This document shows positions 52,192 to 63,724 of a stretch of 64,000 bases of DNA, in pieces. The notes beneath the pieces are model-generated. The model ran no database searches. It saw only the letters and a program-made list of their open reading frames with translations, and was not told the DNA's origin. Both the position numbers and the translations under genes were made by a program. Source of the DNA: Ignavibacteria bacterium (GTDB lineage Bacteria; Bacteroidota; Ignavibacteria; Kapaibacteriales; Kapaibacteriaceae); the NCBI GenBank assembly GCA_015709655.1, contig CP054181.1, positions 2,600,207 to 2,664,206 on the forward strand. Direction: 5' to 3'. Every line of letters starts with the position of its first letter. Within the stretch, counting starts at the first letter, position 1.

Positions 52192-53589
52192 ATGAGCTTT
52201 CACGTTGTTAATATTAGGCGCTGTATTAGGTGCTGTGCCACGAAGCCCCCGGCACGTGCAGTAACCATCCTGGTTTTGCTGTTGTTTCAGATGGCTGCTG
52301 TACGAGCGGCTATAGATGAGTCGGTGCGGGTAGAACCAACAATAATGAGAGTGCTGGACTCAATTCCCCCAAACAAGCATTCAACCTTCCAAACAAAAGT
52401 GGGACGTGAAATTGTGCTGATGATCGATTACTTTAATATGAGTTTGTGTGGAATCGATGAGTCGTCATATACAACAAACTGGTCATGGGCGCCACAAGAT
52501 TCGAAAATCAGATTTGCCGCGATTGCGGGAGTCCGAATGACTGGCGAGGGCGTTGGAGAGTGCCTTGTAGCAGATCTTGAGCATGCCAGCGATTTGTACA
52601 GATATACCTTTAAAAACGGAAGAACAAGTGATTCTTCGTTATTGCAACTGCCTAAACCAGCCCATCTAAGAATTGGGAGTATAGATGTCAAGGGTAGCCT
52701 CATTGCTTTCACAACGCCGGTTAATACTCTAACAGTTGATACATTGTTTGCATACGTCATGGACACCGTTACTGGCTGGCACAGTGAGTGGAAGATGCAG
52801 GTAACGAACGATGATGATAGGCTAATGGGGTCAACTATTCTATTTATGGATACCACCGTTGTAGTGTTGTGGAGGGAAGTAGAAAGCGGCATGAACTACC
52901 GGTATCGAATCATGGTACGAGGGATTTACTCGGAAGATGAACTTAAGGCAATGGTTTTGAGCGATGCAGACGAGTTTATTTATGACGTCCAATTTGTTGG
53001 GGCGGATGAAACCGATGGGAGCGTTGTAATCATTGCTCAAGCTACAAGTAGAGTTGAACCGAGGTGGGGGTTACAGATTTGGAGGTACAACGTCGGCTCG
53101 GATGAACTTGAATCAGTGGTTGAGTTTCTACCAAAATATACTTACCCAACTGTGTATGGAGCGATGATCTCCAATGACGGGGGCGTGACTGCAGTTGGAA
53201 AAATTCTCGATTATGACCCTGCGGCCAATGAATTGATTGAGTCATCATCACGCGGTTTTATTTGTGAATTCGATTCTGCTTTAAAAATCAAGCAATTTCT
53301 TAGCATGCAGGACCAAAGACCATCTCGTCTAAGCTCGCTATACAAAGATCAGAATAAATTGTATGTATTGGGCCAGGGAGCAGATCAGGCTTCATTTATT
53401 GCACGGATTGATGAGGATCGCATAACAAGCGTGGATTCGAGTAAGCCAGGCAATCATGAAGCCCTACAGCATATTGGATGGTATGACGTTTTGGGACGGT
53501 CACTACAAAGCCCGGGAAACGGTGCGGTTGTCGAGCTGCTGCAGTGTTCATCGGGATGTTATCACTCGAGATTGCTCTTGGTTCATTAG
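52192..53589 (+). CDS. Secreted protein of unknown function, possible T9SS cargo
   Basis: 465 residues. A basic N terminus followed by a hydrophobic core (AVTILVLLLFQMAAVRA) acts as signal sequence. The body is strand-rich (ASDLYRYTFKNGRTSD, VVLWREVESGMNYRYRIMV), suggestive of a propeller. The C terminus (HIGWYDVLGRSLQSP, SGCYHSRLLLV) resembles a T9SS sorting domain (YDVLGR). It probably shares a transcript with the Cys-rich secreted protein upstream. Confidence 0.55.
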   Translation: MSFHVVNIRRCIRCCATKPPARAVTILVLLLFQMAAVRAAIDESVRVEPTIMRVLDSIPPNKHSTFQTKVGREIVLMIDYFNMSLCGIDESSYTTNWSWAPQDSKIRFAAIAGVRMTGEGVGECLVADLEHASDLYRYTFKNGRTSDSSLLQLPKPAHLRIGSIDVKGSLIAFTTPVNTLTVDTLFAYVMDTVTGWHSEWKMQVTNDDDRLMGSTILFMDTTVVVLWREVESGMNYRYRIMVRGIYSEDELKAMVLSDADEFIYDVQFVGADETDGSVVIIAQATSRVEPRWGLQIWRYNVGSDELESVVEFLPKYTYPTVYGAMISNDGGVTAVGKILDYDPAANELIESSSRGFICEFDSALKIKQFLSMQDQRPSRLSSLYKDQNKLYVLGQGADQASFIARIDEDRITSVDSSKPGNHEALQHIGWYDVLGRSLQSPGNGAVVELLQCSSGCYHSRLLLVH

Positions 53590-53714
53590 TCAGCAGCCTT
53601 TAGCCCCTTACACAGCTTGACAGAATCCATAAAATATGTTTACAAGGGCTGTGTTTAGGAAATCTCGCACGAATGATACGAACCCACAATCAAGAAGACC
53701 AAAAAAATCTGTAG

Positions 53715-54190
53715 GAAGAGAATCCAACACTCACCCTAATCATAACCGGGATTTGATAGTGAAAGAGCCCAATTACTACCAACATCCCAGAGATAGGCAG
53801 GGGGCTCAGCTAGGTGTGTCCTGCAGTGCGTGCCCACTTTAGGTTCGTGCCACCGTAGTTTAAACCCATTCAAACTTGGAGTGTTGCTGAAAACGCTGAT
53901 TTATGCGACAAAGAAACTTCTTGAGAGGGCTAAGAAGTGGGAGACCAAGGCGCTTGAAGATGGCTTGATCCGGGAGGATGGTCTTCTTGCTGCATGGTAT
54001 GCAACATACGCAATCGTTGAGAAGCAGCATGTGGTGGTGCTGGTGAATGATCCGACGTTTCTGACGGTGGTTATCCATGTAAAGGAATTCAAGCTGAATC
54101 CCGCAGAGACGATGCGCGCTGCAATTGAGCCTCTGCTGGGTGATATGCAAATAGATAGTAACCGGATTGCAAAGCTGCTTTCTGCAGTTG
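53715..54190 (+). repeat. Large direct repeat carrying DUF6933-like copy 3 and its leader
   Basis: Counterpart of 50740-51230: the same ggcagggggct motif, the same leader (cgtgccaccgtagtttaaac) and the DUF6933-like coding region, with scattered substitutions. Confidence 0.75.
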
Positions 54191-54417
54191 AATCAGTGCG
54201 TTATCTGCCCACCCAAAACAGGTCGATGGTTTCGCGCCTGGATCGTGTAATGCTGTACGTTACCTGGCGCATACGCGACGCAAGGTCGCTGCCGCGCATC
54301 AACATGGAGATGACTGATGAATTGTACAAGGACGGCCCGGCAAAACAGGAACGAGTTGATGACTATCAGACACCACGGTCGCGGCTGGCTGCAGAACCTG
54401 GTTTGGATGCCGACTAG
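53881..54417 (+). CDS. DUF6933-like protein, copy 3 (full length), ending at an in-frame amber
   Basis: 178 residues if begun at GTG 53881 (TTG 53884 possible); the ATG used by copy 2 has been lost (atggcg became aaaacg). It contains LIYATKKLLERAKKWE, YAIVEKQHVVVLVNDPTFLTV and a C-terminal part missing in copy 2 (NRSMVSRLDRVMLYVTWRI). The reading ends at TAG 54415-54417, but the same frame stays open and enters a pRiA4b ORF-3-like domain, so this may be the N-terminal half of a two-domain gene split by one nonsense codon. Function unknown. Confidence 0.55.
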   Translation: MLLKTLIYATKKLLERAKKWETKALEDGLIREDGLLAAWYATYAIVEKQHVVVLVNDPTFLTVVIHVKEFKLNPAETMRAAIEPLLGDMQIDSNRIAKLLSAVESVRYLPTQNRSMVSRLDRVMLYVTWRIRDARSLPRINMEMTDELYKDGPAKQERVDDYQTPRSRLAAEPGLDAD

Positions 54418-54876
54418 GCGCGGAGACCCCGTAACCTGGTCGAAGTACGGATTACAGAGACTGATCATTATCGGACATTCTGGCGCACAATACTCATTCC
54501 CGTCACGAACGATCTCATTGACCTTCACCACGTCATTCTCGCCTGCATGGGCTGGACAGGTACAGAAGAGTTTACATTTTACCGCGGACACGACAACAGT
54601 ATCATAAATGAAAATAATGTAATGCTATTGGATATGATGCACGAAACCTCAAGCCTCCTTCATTATGTTTACGAGCCTTACAAACATCTGGAATTTACCA
54701 TCACCTTCGGGCAGAGGAAACAGAGTACGATCGGTGCCAGATCGTATCATATAACCGAAGCTCACCCGCCGATTGTGGAGCTGCCGGAGATGAGTGCTTA
54801 CATTCATAGCAAAGTAACCCGTTTGCGCGAAAGTTATGCGGTGAAGTTAGCCACAGATAGTAAACGAAAGACGTAG
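54418..54876 (+). pseudogene. pRiA4b ORF-3-like domain, downstream of an in-frame amber
   Basis: In the same frame as the DUF6933-like gene, right after TAG 54415-54417, the sequence reads LVEVRITETDHYRTFWRTIL, DLHHVILACMGWTG and EEFTFYRG, matching the start of plasmid pRiA4b ORF-3-type (IS1096 passenger-like) domains. No ATG, GTG or TTG lies near the domain start; the first ATG (54547) is inside the domain. It therefore needs read-through or is the dead half of a fusion gene. It ends at a TAG at 54874-54876. Confidence 0.55.
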
Positions 54877-55103
54877 TGGTATGGAGCCCAGCAATTTGTG
54901 TCCGGATAGTATATCACGTGTGCAGAAGTTCGGTTAATTGTGGGAATAATGGCGTGTGTGGTGTAGGTTTTTGGGCTGTATGCTCACCGATCAATCACAA
55001 CGCGACGCCATGGAACGAGTGTGGGGAGGAGAAGGGAGTAGGGGGCTTGGATACAACAAACAGTTTTAAAACCTATTGAGCAGTTTGAAATCAGTGGGGA
55101 TCT

Positions 55104-55330
55104 GTGAGCGCAAACACAGAAAACTAGGCCGAAAAACTCCAAAATAGAACTGAGAGACTGGTCTGCTAACTACACCCGTTCCGGAGTTCGCTTATGAGCC
55201 GGAAGCCCCCAGGCATCACCAGCCCAACAACTGATGCTGTTACCGGCCGCTGCTCAAACAATGAAGAGATTATCTGGCATGTACTACATATTTTTGACAA
55301 TAAATCTGTGTAAACTAATGGGGGTTGGTA
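55104..55330 (+). repeat. Dispersed accessory repeat, copy A
   Basis: About 225 bases, similar to 56224-56450 (same strand), to 56765-56955 (inverted) and weakly to 46435-46660. Conserved blocks are gcaaacacagaaaact, ggagttcgcttatg, ccaacaactgatgc, ggccgctgctcaaacaa and gtactacatat..ttgaca. It has no open frame. It ends about 60 bases before the start of the gene at 55388, and the TTGACA near its end may drive that gene. An AGGGGGCT octamer lies just upstream (55040). Confidence 0.7.
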
Positions 55331-55387
55331 CACAATCAACTAACAAATGCGAGTCCGATTACTAACAATAGGGGGTTAGACCACTTT

Positions 55388-55933
55388 ATGGAAAACGAAA
55401 GAGATGAATTAGTTAGAAGATTAACTCGAGTGTACAATGATCCGGGTGGCACACAAGCTATCAGGTTTATTATGAAAATATTCTCTGCACTGCCAACATT
55501 GGGTAGTCCATTCAGCGCCATTGCCAATATTATAGATGATGTTGAGCAACAAAATTTCGTTGAACTAATAACAGATATTGTAAGAGGAATAAATGATGAT
55601 CTCAACAAAGTCCTAACAATATTAGAAGCACAGTTAATTGAGCCAACAAAACCTAAATTAGCCTTACTTCTCGGTGAGGTATTAAATGTTGAATTACCAC
55701 AATACTATCCTGAAGATATGGTGTTACAAGTTGCAGCAATTTTGCATAATGAGACTTTAGCTGAATTCAAACCATTTGAAAAAATTGGTTGGATTGTCAT
55801 AAATCCTCATGGCAGCGTGGCACTTATGGGCGCAAACAATAGAATTGGTAATTTAATTGAAGACAGGAAGAGGCCGTGGGGGTATGGGAATGGGTTTATT
55901 ATTACAATTAAAAAGGAATTATATGAAAATTAG
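55388..55933 (+). CDS. Protein of unknown function, cargo behind repeat A
   Basis: 181 residues from the ATG at 55388 (MENERDELVRRL). The N-terminal half is helical with an apolar stretch (IMKIFSALPTLGSPFSAIANI), the middle helical (FVELITDIVRGINDDLNKVL), and the C-terminal part strand-like (FEKIGWIVINPHGSVAL). No signal peptide. It is A/T-rich in codon use. Family not recognised. The placement behind a repeat copy resembles the next cargo gene. Confidence 0.6.
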   Translation: MENERDELVRRLTRVYNDPGGTQAIRFIMKIFSALPTLGSPFSAIANIIDDVEQQNFVELITDIVRGINDDLNKVLTILEAQLIEPTKPKLALLLGEVLNVELPQYYPEDMVLQVAAILHNETLAEFKPFEKIGWIVINPHGSVALMGANNRIGNLIEDRKRPWGYGNGFIITIKKELYEN

Positions 55934-56055
55934 ACCAACTTAGCTAATAAGAATTCTTCAAAAAAGTACTTGAATCCCCTTAGACACTGTATTAGCCTCC
56001 TAAAAGCCTGAACAGCAATCACAAAACCGAATTGTATCAGGGAAAATAGGGAACC

Positions 56056-56226
56056 ATGGCAAAAACAAAGCAAACATTTACACCGGAAGACCCGCTAAGC
56101 CTTCTGCAGGAAGCGGAGCGGGAGGGATATTTGGCAACCTGTCGCAAGTACAACTTGGACAATGTTAGTTTAGCAGCTTCAAAGAAGCTAACCAGCATCT
56201 GCACGACTACATGCAGTGCTCTATGA
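56056..56226 (+). pseudogene. Transposase OrfA N-terminal relic
   Basis: A 56-codon frame starting MAKTKQTFTPEDPLSLLQ and reading EAEREGYLATCRKYNL, which matches the first helix-turn-helix of many transposase OrfA proteins. After KYNL the sequence loses the family pattern and stops, directly at the border of repeat copy B. It is a truncated insertion-sequence relic. Confidence 0.45.
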
Positions 56227-56450
56227 GTGCAAACACAGAAAACTCGGCCAAACAACCCCATAGCAGAAAAGGGAAATTAGTCTGCTCAATACGCCTGTTC
56301 AAGAGTTCGCTTATGTGTCGAATGAGGCCATGCACCTCTAACCCAACAACTGATGCAGTTACTGGCCGCTGCCCGAACAAAGGAGAAAAAACGGCATTTA
56401 CTACATATCTTTGACAACAATTCTGTCTAATCAATTGGGGGTTGATACAA
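56224..56450 (+). repeat. Dispersed accessory repeat, copy B
   Basis: Close relative of copy A (55104-55330): gtgcaaacacagaaaact, gagttcgcttatg, ccaacaactgatgc, ggccgctgcccgaacaa and ctttgacaacaattctgtctaa. It lies upstream of the small gene at 56526 in the same relative position as copy A to 55388. Confidence 0.7.
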
Positions 56451-56525
56451 TACAAGATGGTGGCTAACATGAATCCGTACATTTGTTCAAAGTGCTTTTC
56501 GTCGTTCACCTTGAAGGAGTATCCA

Positions 56526-56759
56526 ATGAAACCTGAAGAATGGAAGAATAAAATGCATTGTATCTGGTTGCGTGACGATGCAATCTATTGGATGAAATTA
56601 AAACTCAAAGATGGGAGTGAGATTACAGTTCAAGTAAGGACGCCTGAGCTATACTATATTGACGACAAACCATACATACAGATTGAAACATCCGAGTCGT
56701 TGGGTTCAGGTGTGCCATTGTGTGATGTCGAAGAGATTATGGAATTTCGTGAGAATTAG
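56526..56759 (+). CDS. Small protein of unknown function, cargo behind repeat B
   Basis: 77 residues from the ATG at 56526, preceded by aaggag eight bases away; in-frame ATGs at 56469 and earlier lack such a site. It reads as a small beta-rich domain (WMKLKLKDGSEITVQVRTPELYYI, YIQIETSESLGSG, VEEIMEFREN). No family recognised. It is flanked by repeat copy B on the left and inverted copy C directly on the right. Confidence 0.55.
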   Translation: MKPEEWKNKMHCIWLRDDAIYWMKLKLKDGSEITVQVRTPELYYIDDKPYIQIETSESLGSGVPLCDVEEIMEFREN

Positions 56760-56764
56760 TATCT

Positions 56765-56955
56765 CCAATAGCCTAGACAGAATTGTCGTCAAAGATATGT
56801 AGTACGTGCCGATTATTCTTTTACTTGTTTGAGCAGCGGACTGTAAAAGCATCAGTTGCTGGATTGGTGATATCTTGCCGCTTCCGTCACATGAGCGAAC
56901 TCCGGAGTGGACGTAGTGAGCAGACCATCTGTTTATTTCTGCAGTTGAATTATTC
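56765..56955 (-). repeat. Dispersed accessory repeat, copy C (inverted)
   Basis: Read on the minus strand, it shows ctgctcacta..ccggagttcgctcatg, ccagcaactgatgc, gtccgctgctcaaacaag and ctttgacgacaattctgtcta, the same block order as copies A and B. With copy B it brackets the gene at 56526 as an inverted pair, and it borders the foreign restriction-modification island. Confidence 0.7.
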
Positions 56956-57033
56956 GCCCAAACCGTCCACCAGCTCCCGTCATATAATGCAATAGTTCTC
57001 CCCCCTATCCCCCTCTTACCGTATTTTAATACG

Positions 57034-57324
57034 ATGAAATCAACTCGTACTAAGGCAACCAAGAAAACTAAAAAGTCCGAGACTGAAAACCGGGATCACT
57101 TGGGCTTCGAGGCTGAGATGTTTAAGGCGGCGGATAAGCTGCGCGGGAATATGGAGCCGAGCGATTACAAGCACGTGGCGCTGGGGCTGATATTTCTGAA
57201 GTATATCTCGGATGCATTCGAAGCTAAATATGCTGAGCTTATTGCTGACGATGCACAGGCGGCGGAAGACAGAGATGAGTACCTGGCTGAAAATGTGTTC
57301 TGGGTGCCGAAAGAGGCGCGATAG
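57034..57324 (+). CDS. hsdM: Type I restriction-modification HsdM, N-terminal piece ending at an in-frame amber
   Basis: 96 residues from the ATG at 57034, holding the HsdM N-terminal helical domain ([44 protein letters not shown]). It ends at TAG 57322-57324. The same frame then continues [13 protein letters not shown] into the methyltransferase body at 57367-58629. Homologues typically read KEARWSHLQ here, so a Trp codon (TGG) became TAG. The complete gene would be 57034-58629. Confidence 0.75.
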   Translation: MKSTRTKATKKTKKSETENRDHLGFEAEMFKAADKLRGNMEPSDYKHVALGLIFLKYISDAFEAKYAELIADDAQAAEDRDEYLAENVFWVPKEAR

Positions 57325-57366
57325 TCGCATCTGCAGGCGAACGCGAAACGTCCCACGATCGGTGTC

Positions 57367-59902
<2,536 letters not shown>

Positions 59903-59906
<4 letters not shown>

Positions 59907-60652
59907 CCTTGGATTGGTACCCCGGCATCCGCGAAGTCTGCGCACATTGGCGCGATGCGCCGATGCTGCAGCAGACCTTCGAGGCGATGGAGCGCAATCT
60001 GGAGCAGAGCAACGATGCGTGCATCGACTGCGCCAAGACCGTCGTTGAGGTGGTGTGCCGCGTGGTGGTAGAAAGTTTCCACACCCAACAAGCCCCGCTC
60101 AAGCCGACTCAGGAGACGCCCTCGCTGTCGGACTGGCTCACGGCAGCAATTCGCGCCCTCAAACTGGGTGATGTCCGTGACGACCGGTTCAAGAAGCTCG
60201 TTTCCAGCCACCACAAGTTGACCGACGCACTGAACGACTTGCGCAACAAGGCGGGCCCCGCCAGCCACGGCAAAGACCCGTATCTGGAGCGGTTGGCAGA
60301 GTACCACCGCCGCAGCGCGATTCTGTCGGCCGATGTCATAGTGGCCTTTCTGCATCAGGCTTATCTGGATGCGCAGCTCGACCCGATCAGCTCTCGCGAG
60401 CCGTGGGAGCGATTTTCGCAGGACAACGCGCTGATTGATGCTCACGTGGGGCTGGCGGTGGACGCTGAGGATGGCGACTCGCCAACCTTGCGCTTCCTGC
60501 TGCCCGGCGGCGATGAGCTGCCCATCAACATCGAAGTCAGCCGTTTGCTTTACCAACGGGATCGGGATGCCTACGTCGAAGCGCTGAACGCTTCGCGCGG
60601 CGCACCTGCTCCGGCTGTGGAGCCGATCGAAGAACAAGGAGAGTCGACATGA
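59903..60652 (+). CDS. Abi-C-terminus/HEPN-like protein in the restriction island
   Basis: 249 residues. The central helical region has LRNKAGPASHGKDPY, the R-N-x-x-G-x-x-S-H-G motif found in abortive-infection C-terminal (HEPN-like) domains, after CIDCAKTVVEVVCRVV. The C-terminal 80 residues are less conserved. The start overlaps hsdS by four bases and its end overlaps the RloC-like gene by four, so it is an integral part of the operon. Such genes often sit between hsdS and hsdR; the role may be an accessory phage-defence RNase (inference). Confidence 0.65.
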
Positions 60653-62943
60653 AGTTGACTCGCATCGCCAAGCTACGGCTCCGAGTGTTCCGCGACTTTG
60701 CTTGGCCAACAGAACTGCACCCGTTCGCGCAGTTCAATGTCATCTATGGATGGAACGGCAGCGGCAAAACGACGCTGTCCTGGCTGCTTTCGCTCGTCGA
60801 GAAGAAAACCACGCTCCTAGAGGGTGAGGCAACACTGGAGATCGATGGCAAAACGAAGGTCGCAGGTTCCGCTTTCGCTTCGGCGCAACTGCCCACGGTG
60901 CGCGTCTTCAACCGGGATTTCATCAATGCCACCCTGTCGCAAACGGGCGGCGGCATTGCACCGATCTACTTTCTCGGCGAAGACAGCATTGAGAAGCAGA
61001 AACAGGTCGAGCAGCTTAAGAAGGAGCTTGTCACGACCGACATCAAGTTGCGGACTGCTCAGACCGACAAGACAAGAGCAGAATCGAAGCTGGACGATGT
61101 CTGCAAGGACAAGGCGAGGCTCATCAAGGAGCTGTTGACCACCGCGAACAGCCCGGCCTACAACAACTACGACAAGCGAAATTTCAAGCGTGCCGTTGAA
61201 GCAATGGATGCGCAGAAGGCGGTGGCCGCGACTCTGTCCGACGAGCAGAAAACACAACTCCACAGCCAGAAGAACGCCCAGCCAAAGCCCCTTGTCGAGA
61301 AGGTCGCTGCGCCATACATCGAACTTGATGCGTTAACGAGTGAGGTCAACGTCCTGGTCGGTCGGTCCGTCGTCGCGCAGACGCTTGACGAACTGACCAG
61401 CAATGCCAGGCTTGCCGCGTGGGTGCAAGAAGGGCTTTATCTGCACTCAGGCGAGCACGCCTCCGACACCTGCCGCTTCTGCCAGCAGCCACTTCAGGCA
61501 GCGCGTCGCGCCGCACTCGAAGCTCACTTCAACGACGCCTTCGCAGGATTTCAGAAAGACCTGTCTGCTCTTCTCTCGAAGCTGAAGGCGGCCAAACAGG
61601 CTGCGGCCTCGCTTTCGCTGCCCGATGTTTCCCGCTTCTATGAAGCGCTCGCGTCCGAAGTGCCAGCCGCGCGCGCAATGGTATTGACGGCCCAGTCAGA
61701 GACCCAAGCCGCGCTCGATGCCCTCATCGCACGTGTTGAGGCCAAGCGCGATCAGCCGTTCGCACCCACAGCCACGCTGACACCTGCTACTGCGAAACCT
61801 TCCTCGATTACCGACTCAGTTGCCGCATTCAACGGGATCGTGGAGAAGCACAACCGCATCTCTGCAGAGTTCACAGCGTCGGTCGATAGTGCGTGCAAGA
61901 AGCTTGAAGCCTCGTATGTCGCGGAGGCACACGCCGAGTTCGTCCAGCTCTCCGAGGCTGTGAAAACCGCGACCGCCGGACTGGATGGCATAAAGGCTAC
62001 ACAGGCAGAAACCCAAACGCAGATCAATGAGCTGGAACGCGCCATCCTCGAACATCGCCGCCCCGCTGACGAGCTGACTGCAGAGCTATGCGCCTACCTT
62101 GGGCGCGACGAGTTGCGCTTCGAGGTGAAAGGCACCGGCTACGCGCTGACCCGCAGCGGCCAGTACGTAGCGCATTTGAGCGATGGAGAGCGAACGGCGA
62201 TTGCATTTCTCTATTTCCTCAAGTCGTTGCAGGACAGAGCATTTGACTTGAAGAATGGGATTGTCGTCATTGATGACCCGGTGTCGAGCCTCGATGACAA
62301 CGCACTGTTCTCGGCCTTCGGCTACATGAAAGATCGCACCAAGGAGGCCGGGCAACTTTTCATCTTGACGCACAGCTTCTCGTTTTTCCGGCTGGTGAAG
62401 AACTGGTTCCATCACCTGCCTGGGCAACGAAAGAGAAAGATCGAAGACCGGCCCGGTCGGTTCTTCCTGCTTCGTACCCGGCGTCACGCTGACGGAACGC
62501 GCACCAGCGAGTTAGGTCATCTTGATCCTCTGCTTGAGGAGTACGAATCGGAGTACCAGTACCTGTTCAAGCGCGTCTACGAGGAGGCTCACCGCAATGA
62601 CGTTGTCCAACTGGAACACCACTACGGTTTGCCCAACGTCGCGCGCCGATTGATCGAGGCCTTCCTCGCATTCCGCTTCCCCGAGATGAGCGGGGATCTC
62701 GGTCCACGACTCGAGCGGGTGGATTTCGACAGCGCGAAAAAGACCCGCATCCTCCGCTTGCTCAACACGTATTCCCATGCTGGCGCAATCGCCGATCCGG
62801 GGCACGATCTTTCTCTACTTGCAGAGACCCAACCCGTGTTGCGCGACACACTCGAAATGATGATGGCTGTCGACCGTGAGCATTACGACGGTCTATTGAA
62901 GCTGGTGGCGATTCAGCCCATCGAAGAACAAGGAGAGCTGTAA
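60649..62943 (+). CDS. RloC/PrrC-like AAA ATPase, putative anticodon nuclease
   Basis: 764 residues. Walker A GWNGSGKTTLS lies at residues 34-44, ABC-signature-like LSDGERTA near 506, Walker B GIVVIDDPVSSLDD near 538, and a His switch ILTHSF near 570. Between the ATPase halves are coiled coils with a zinc-hook pair C275/C278 (CRFC), the hallmark of RloC as opposed to PrrC. The C-terminal domain has VARRLIEAF (R/E, about 664-670) and RLLNTYSH (His about 710), compatible with the R-E-H nuclease triad of PrrC/RloC. Known members cut tRNA anticodon loops when a linked type I restriction enzyme is inhibited or DNA is damaged. It closes the operon. Confidence 0.75.
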   Translation: MKLTRIAKLRLRVFRDFAWPTELHPFAQFNVIYGWNGSGKTTLSWLLSLVEKKTTLLEGEATLEIDGKTKVAGSAFASAQLPTVRVFNRDFINATLSQTGGGIAPIYFLGEDSIEKQKQVEQLKKELVTTDIKLRTAQTDKTRAESKLDDVCKDKARLIKELLTTANSPAYNNYDKRNFKRAVEAMDAQKAVAATLSDEQKTQLHSQKNAQPKPLVEKVAAPYIELDALTSEVNVLVGRSVVAQTLDELTSNARLAAWVQEGLYLHSGEHASDTCRFCQQPLQAARRAALEAHFNDAFAGFQKDLSALLSKLKAAKQAAASLSLPDVSRFYEALASEVPAARAMVLTAQSETQAALDALIARVEAKRDQPFAPTATLTPATAKPSSITDSVAAFNGIVEKHNRISAEFTASVDSACKKLEASYVAEAHAEFVQLSEAVKTATAGLDGIKATQAETQTQINELERAILEHRRPADELTAELCAYLGRDELRFEVKGTGYALTRSGQYVAHLSDGERTAIAFLYFLKSLQDRAFDLKNGIVVIDDPVSSLDDNALFSAFGYMKDRTKEAGQLFILTHSFSFFRLVKNWFHHLPGQRKRKIEDRPGRFFLLRTRRHADGTRTSELGHLDPLLEEYESEYQYLFKRVYEEAHRNDVVQLEHHYGLPNVARRLIEAFLAFRFPEMSGDLGPRLERVDFDSAKKTRILRLLNTYSHAGAIADPGHDLSLLAETQPVLRDTLEMMMAVDREHYDGLLKLVAIQPIEEQGEL

Positions 62944-63724
62944 TGTCATTATGATGATGGGAAATCAGAAAGCGGAGGTCGCATCCATATGATTGCTTCT
63001 CATTTGGCAGGTCGGCAGTGAATCCGTCACGCTGGAATTCAGAGAATCAACATCATTATAAGATCGCGTCTGCCATACACAGATGGTAAGGGACGACAGG
63101 TGTTTGTAACTCCGGGAGCAAATCCCTTTCATACGAATCTAAGCCGTGGACCCCACAGGTAGTGCAAGCGCTTTTACAGGTGTGGTATCATGGAAGCCTG
63201 GAGACGTGGCATATTGAAAACTGTGAAGGCAATGCATGATGCTGGGTTGGAACCCCTGTTGCCAAGGTTCGCACGAGAGCGGTGATCGCTGAATTCAGTA
63301 TCACCGTCCCATAGAAGCATGCTGTTAGCCGGGGTAAACCTCTCGGAGAAGTGCGCTCAAAACACCAGGTGTAAATCTCTACTTGTCGCAGTCTCAGCCT
63401 ACCATAACTGTCACAGAATTATCGTGTAGTTGAACTAGTTCCATAGTGAGTGCAAACGTACCGTGCAGTTCCTGCGCGAACCAGGGCGTCCACACCGGGT
63501 AGGTCCGCAGCAAGAAGGCTACTGGCAGCTACTGGATTATCCAACGTAGGGATCTTCCCCCACAATGTCCAACCGCGGGAAAATGCTGCTGCTGCATATG
63601 AGTACTGGCAATGTGAAGAACTGATGTGAAAAATTATCTTATCCGAGTGTCCCATTCTGGAATAAAAACAGCTCTTAGCTATAAATAGTTTGTTGGTAAT
63701 CTCACAATAGCGTAAGGCTGTATC
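62944..63724. other. Region between the restriction island and the transposase gene
   Basis: About 780 bases with mixed composition and no gene I can support; the frames present have no recognisable product. Importantly, no hsdR begins here, although the type I locus would need one. The stretch probably marks the right border of the island. No tRNA or clear attachment site was seen. Confidence 0.45.

Noticed and set aside
46435..56955. Integron cassette array with attC sites
   Set aside because: The repeats lie at similar places relative to small genes, but no RYYYAAC/GTTRRRY core pair was found at their ends, one copy is inverted and no integrase is present.
63419..63655. 78-codon minus-strand frame before the RAYT gene
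   Set aside because: No start-site signal or recognisable sequence pattern, and composition unlike nearby genes.
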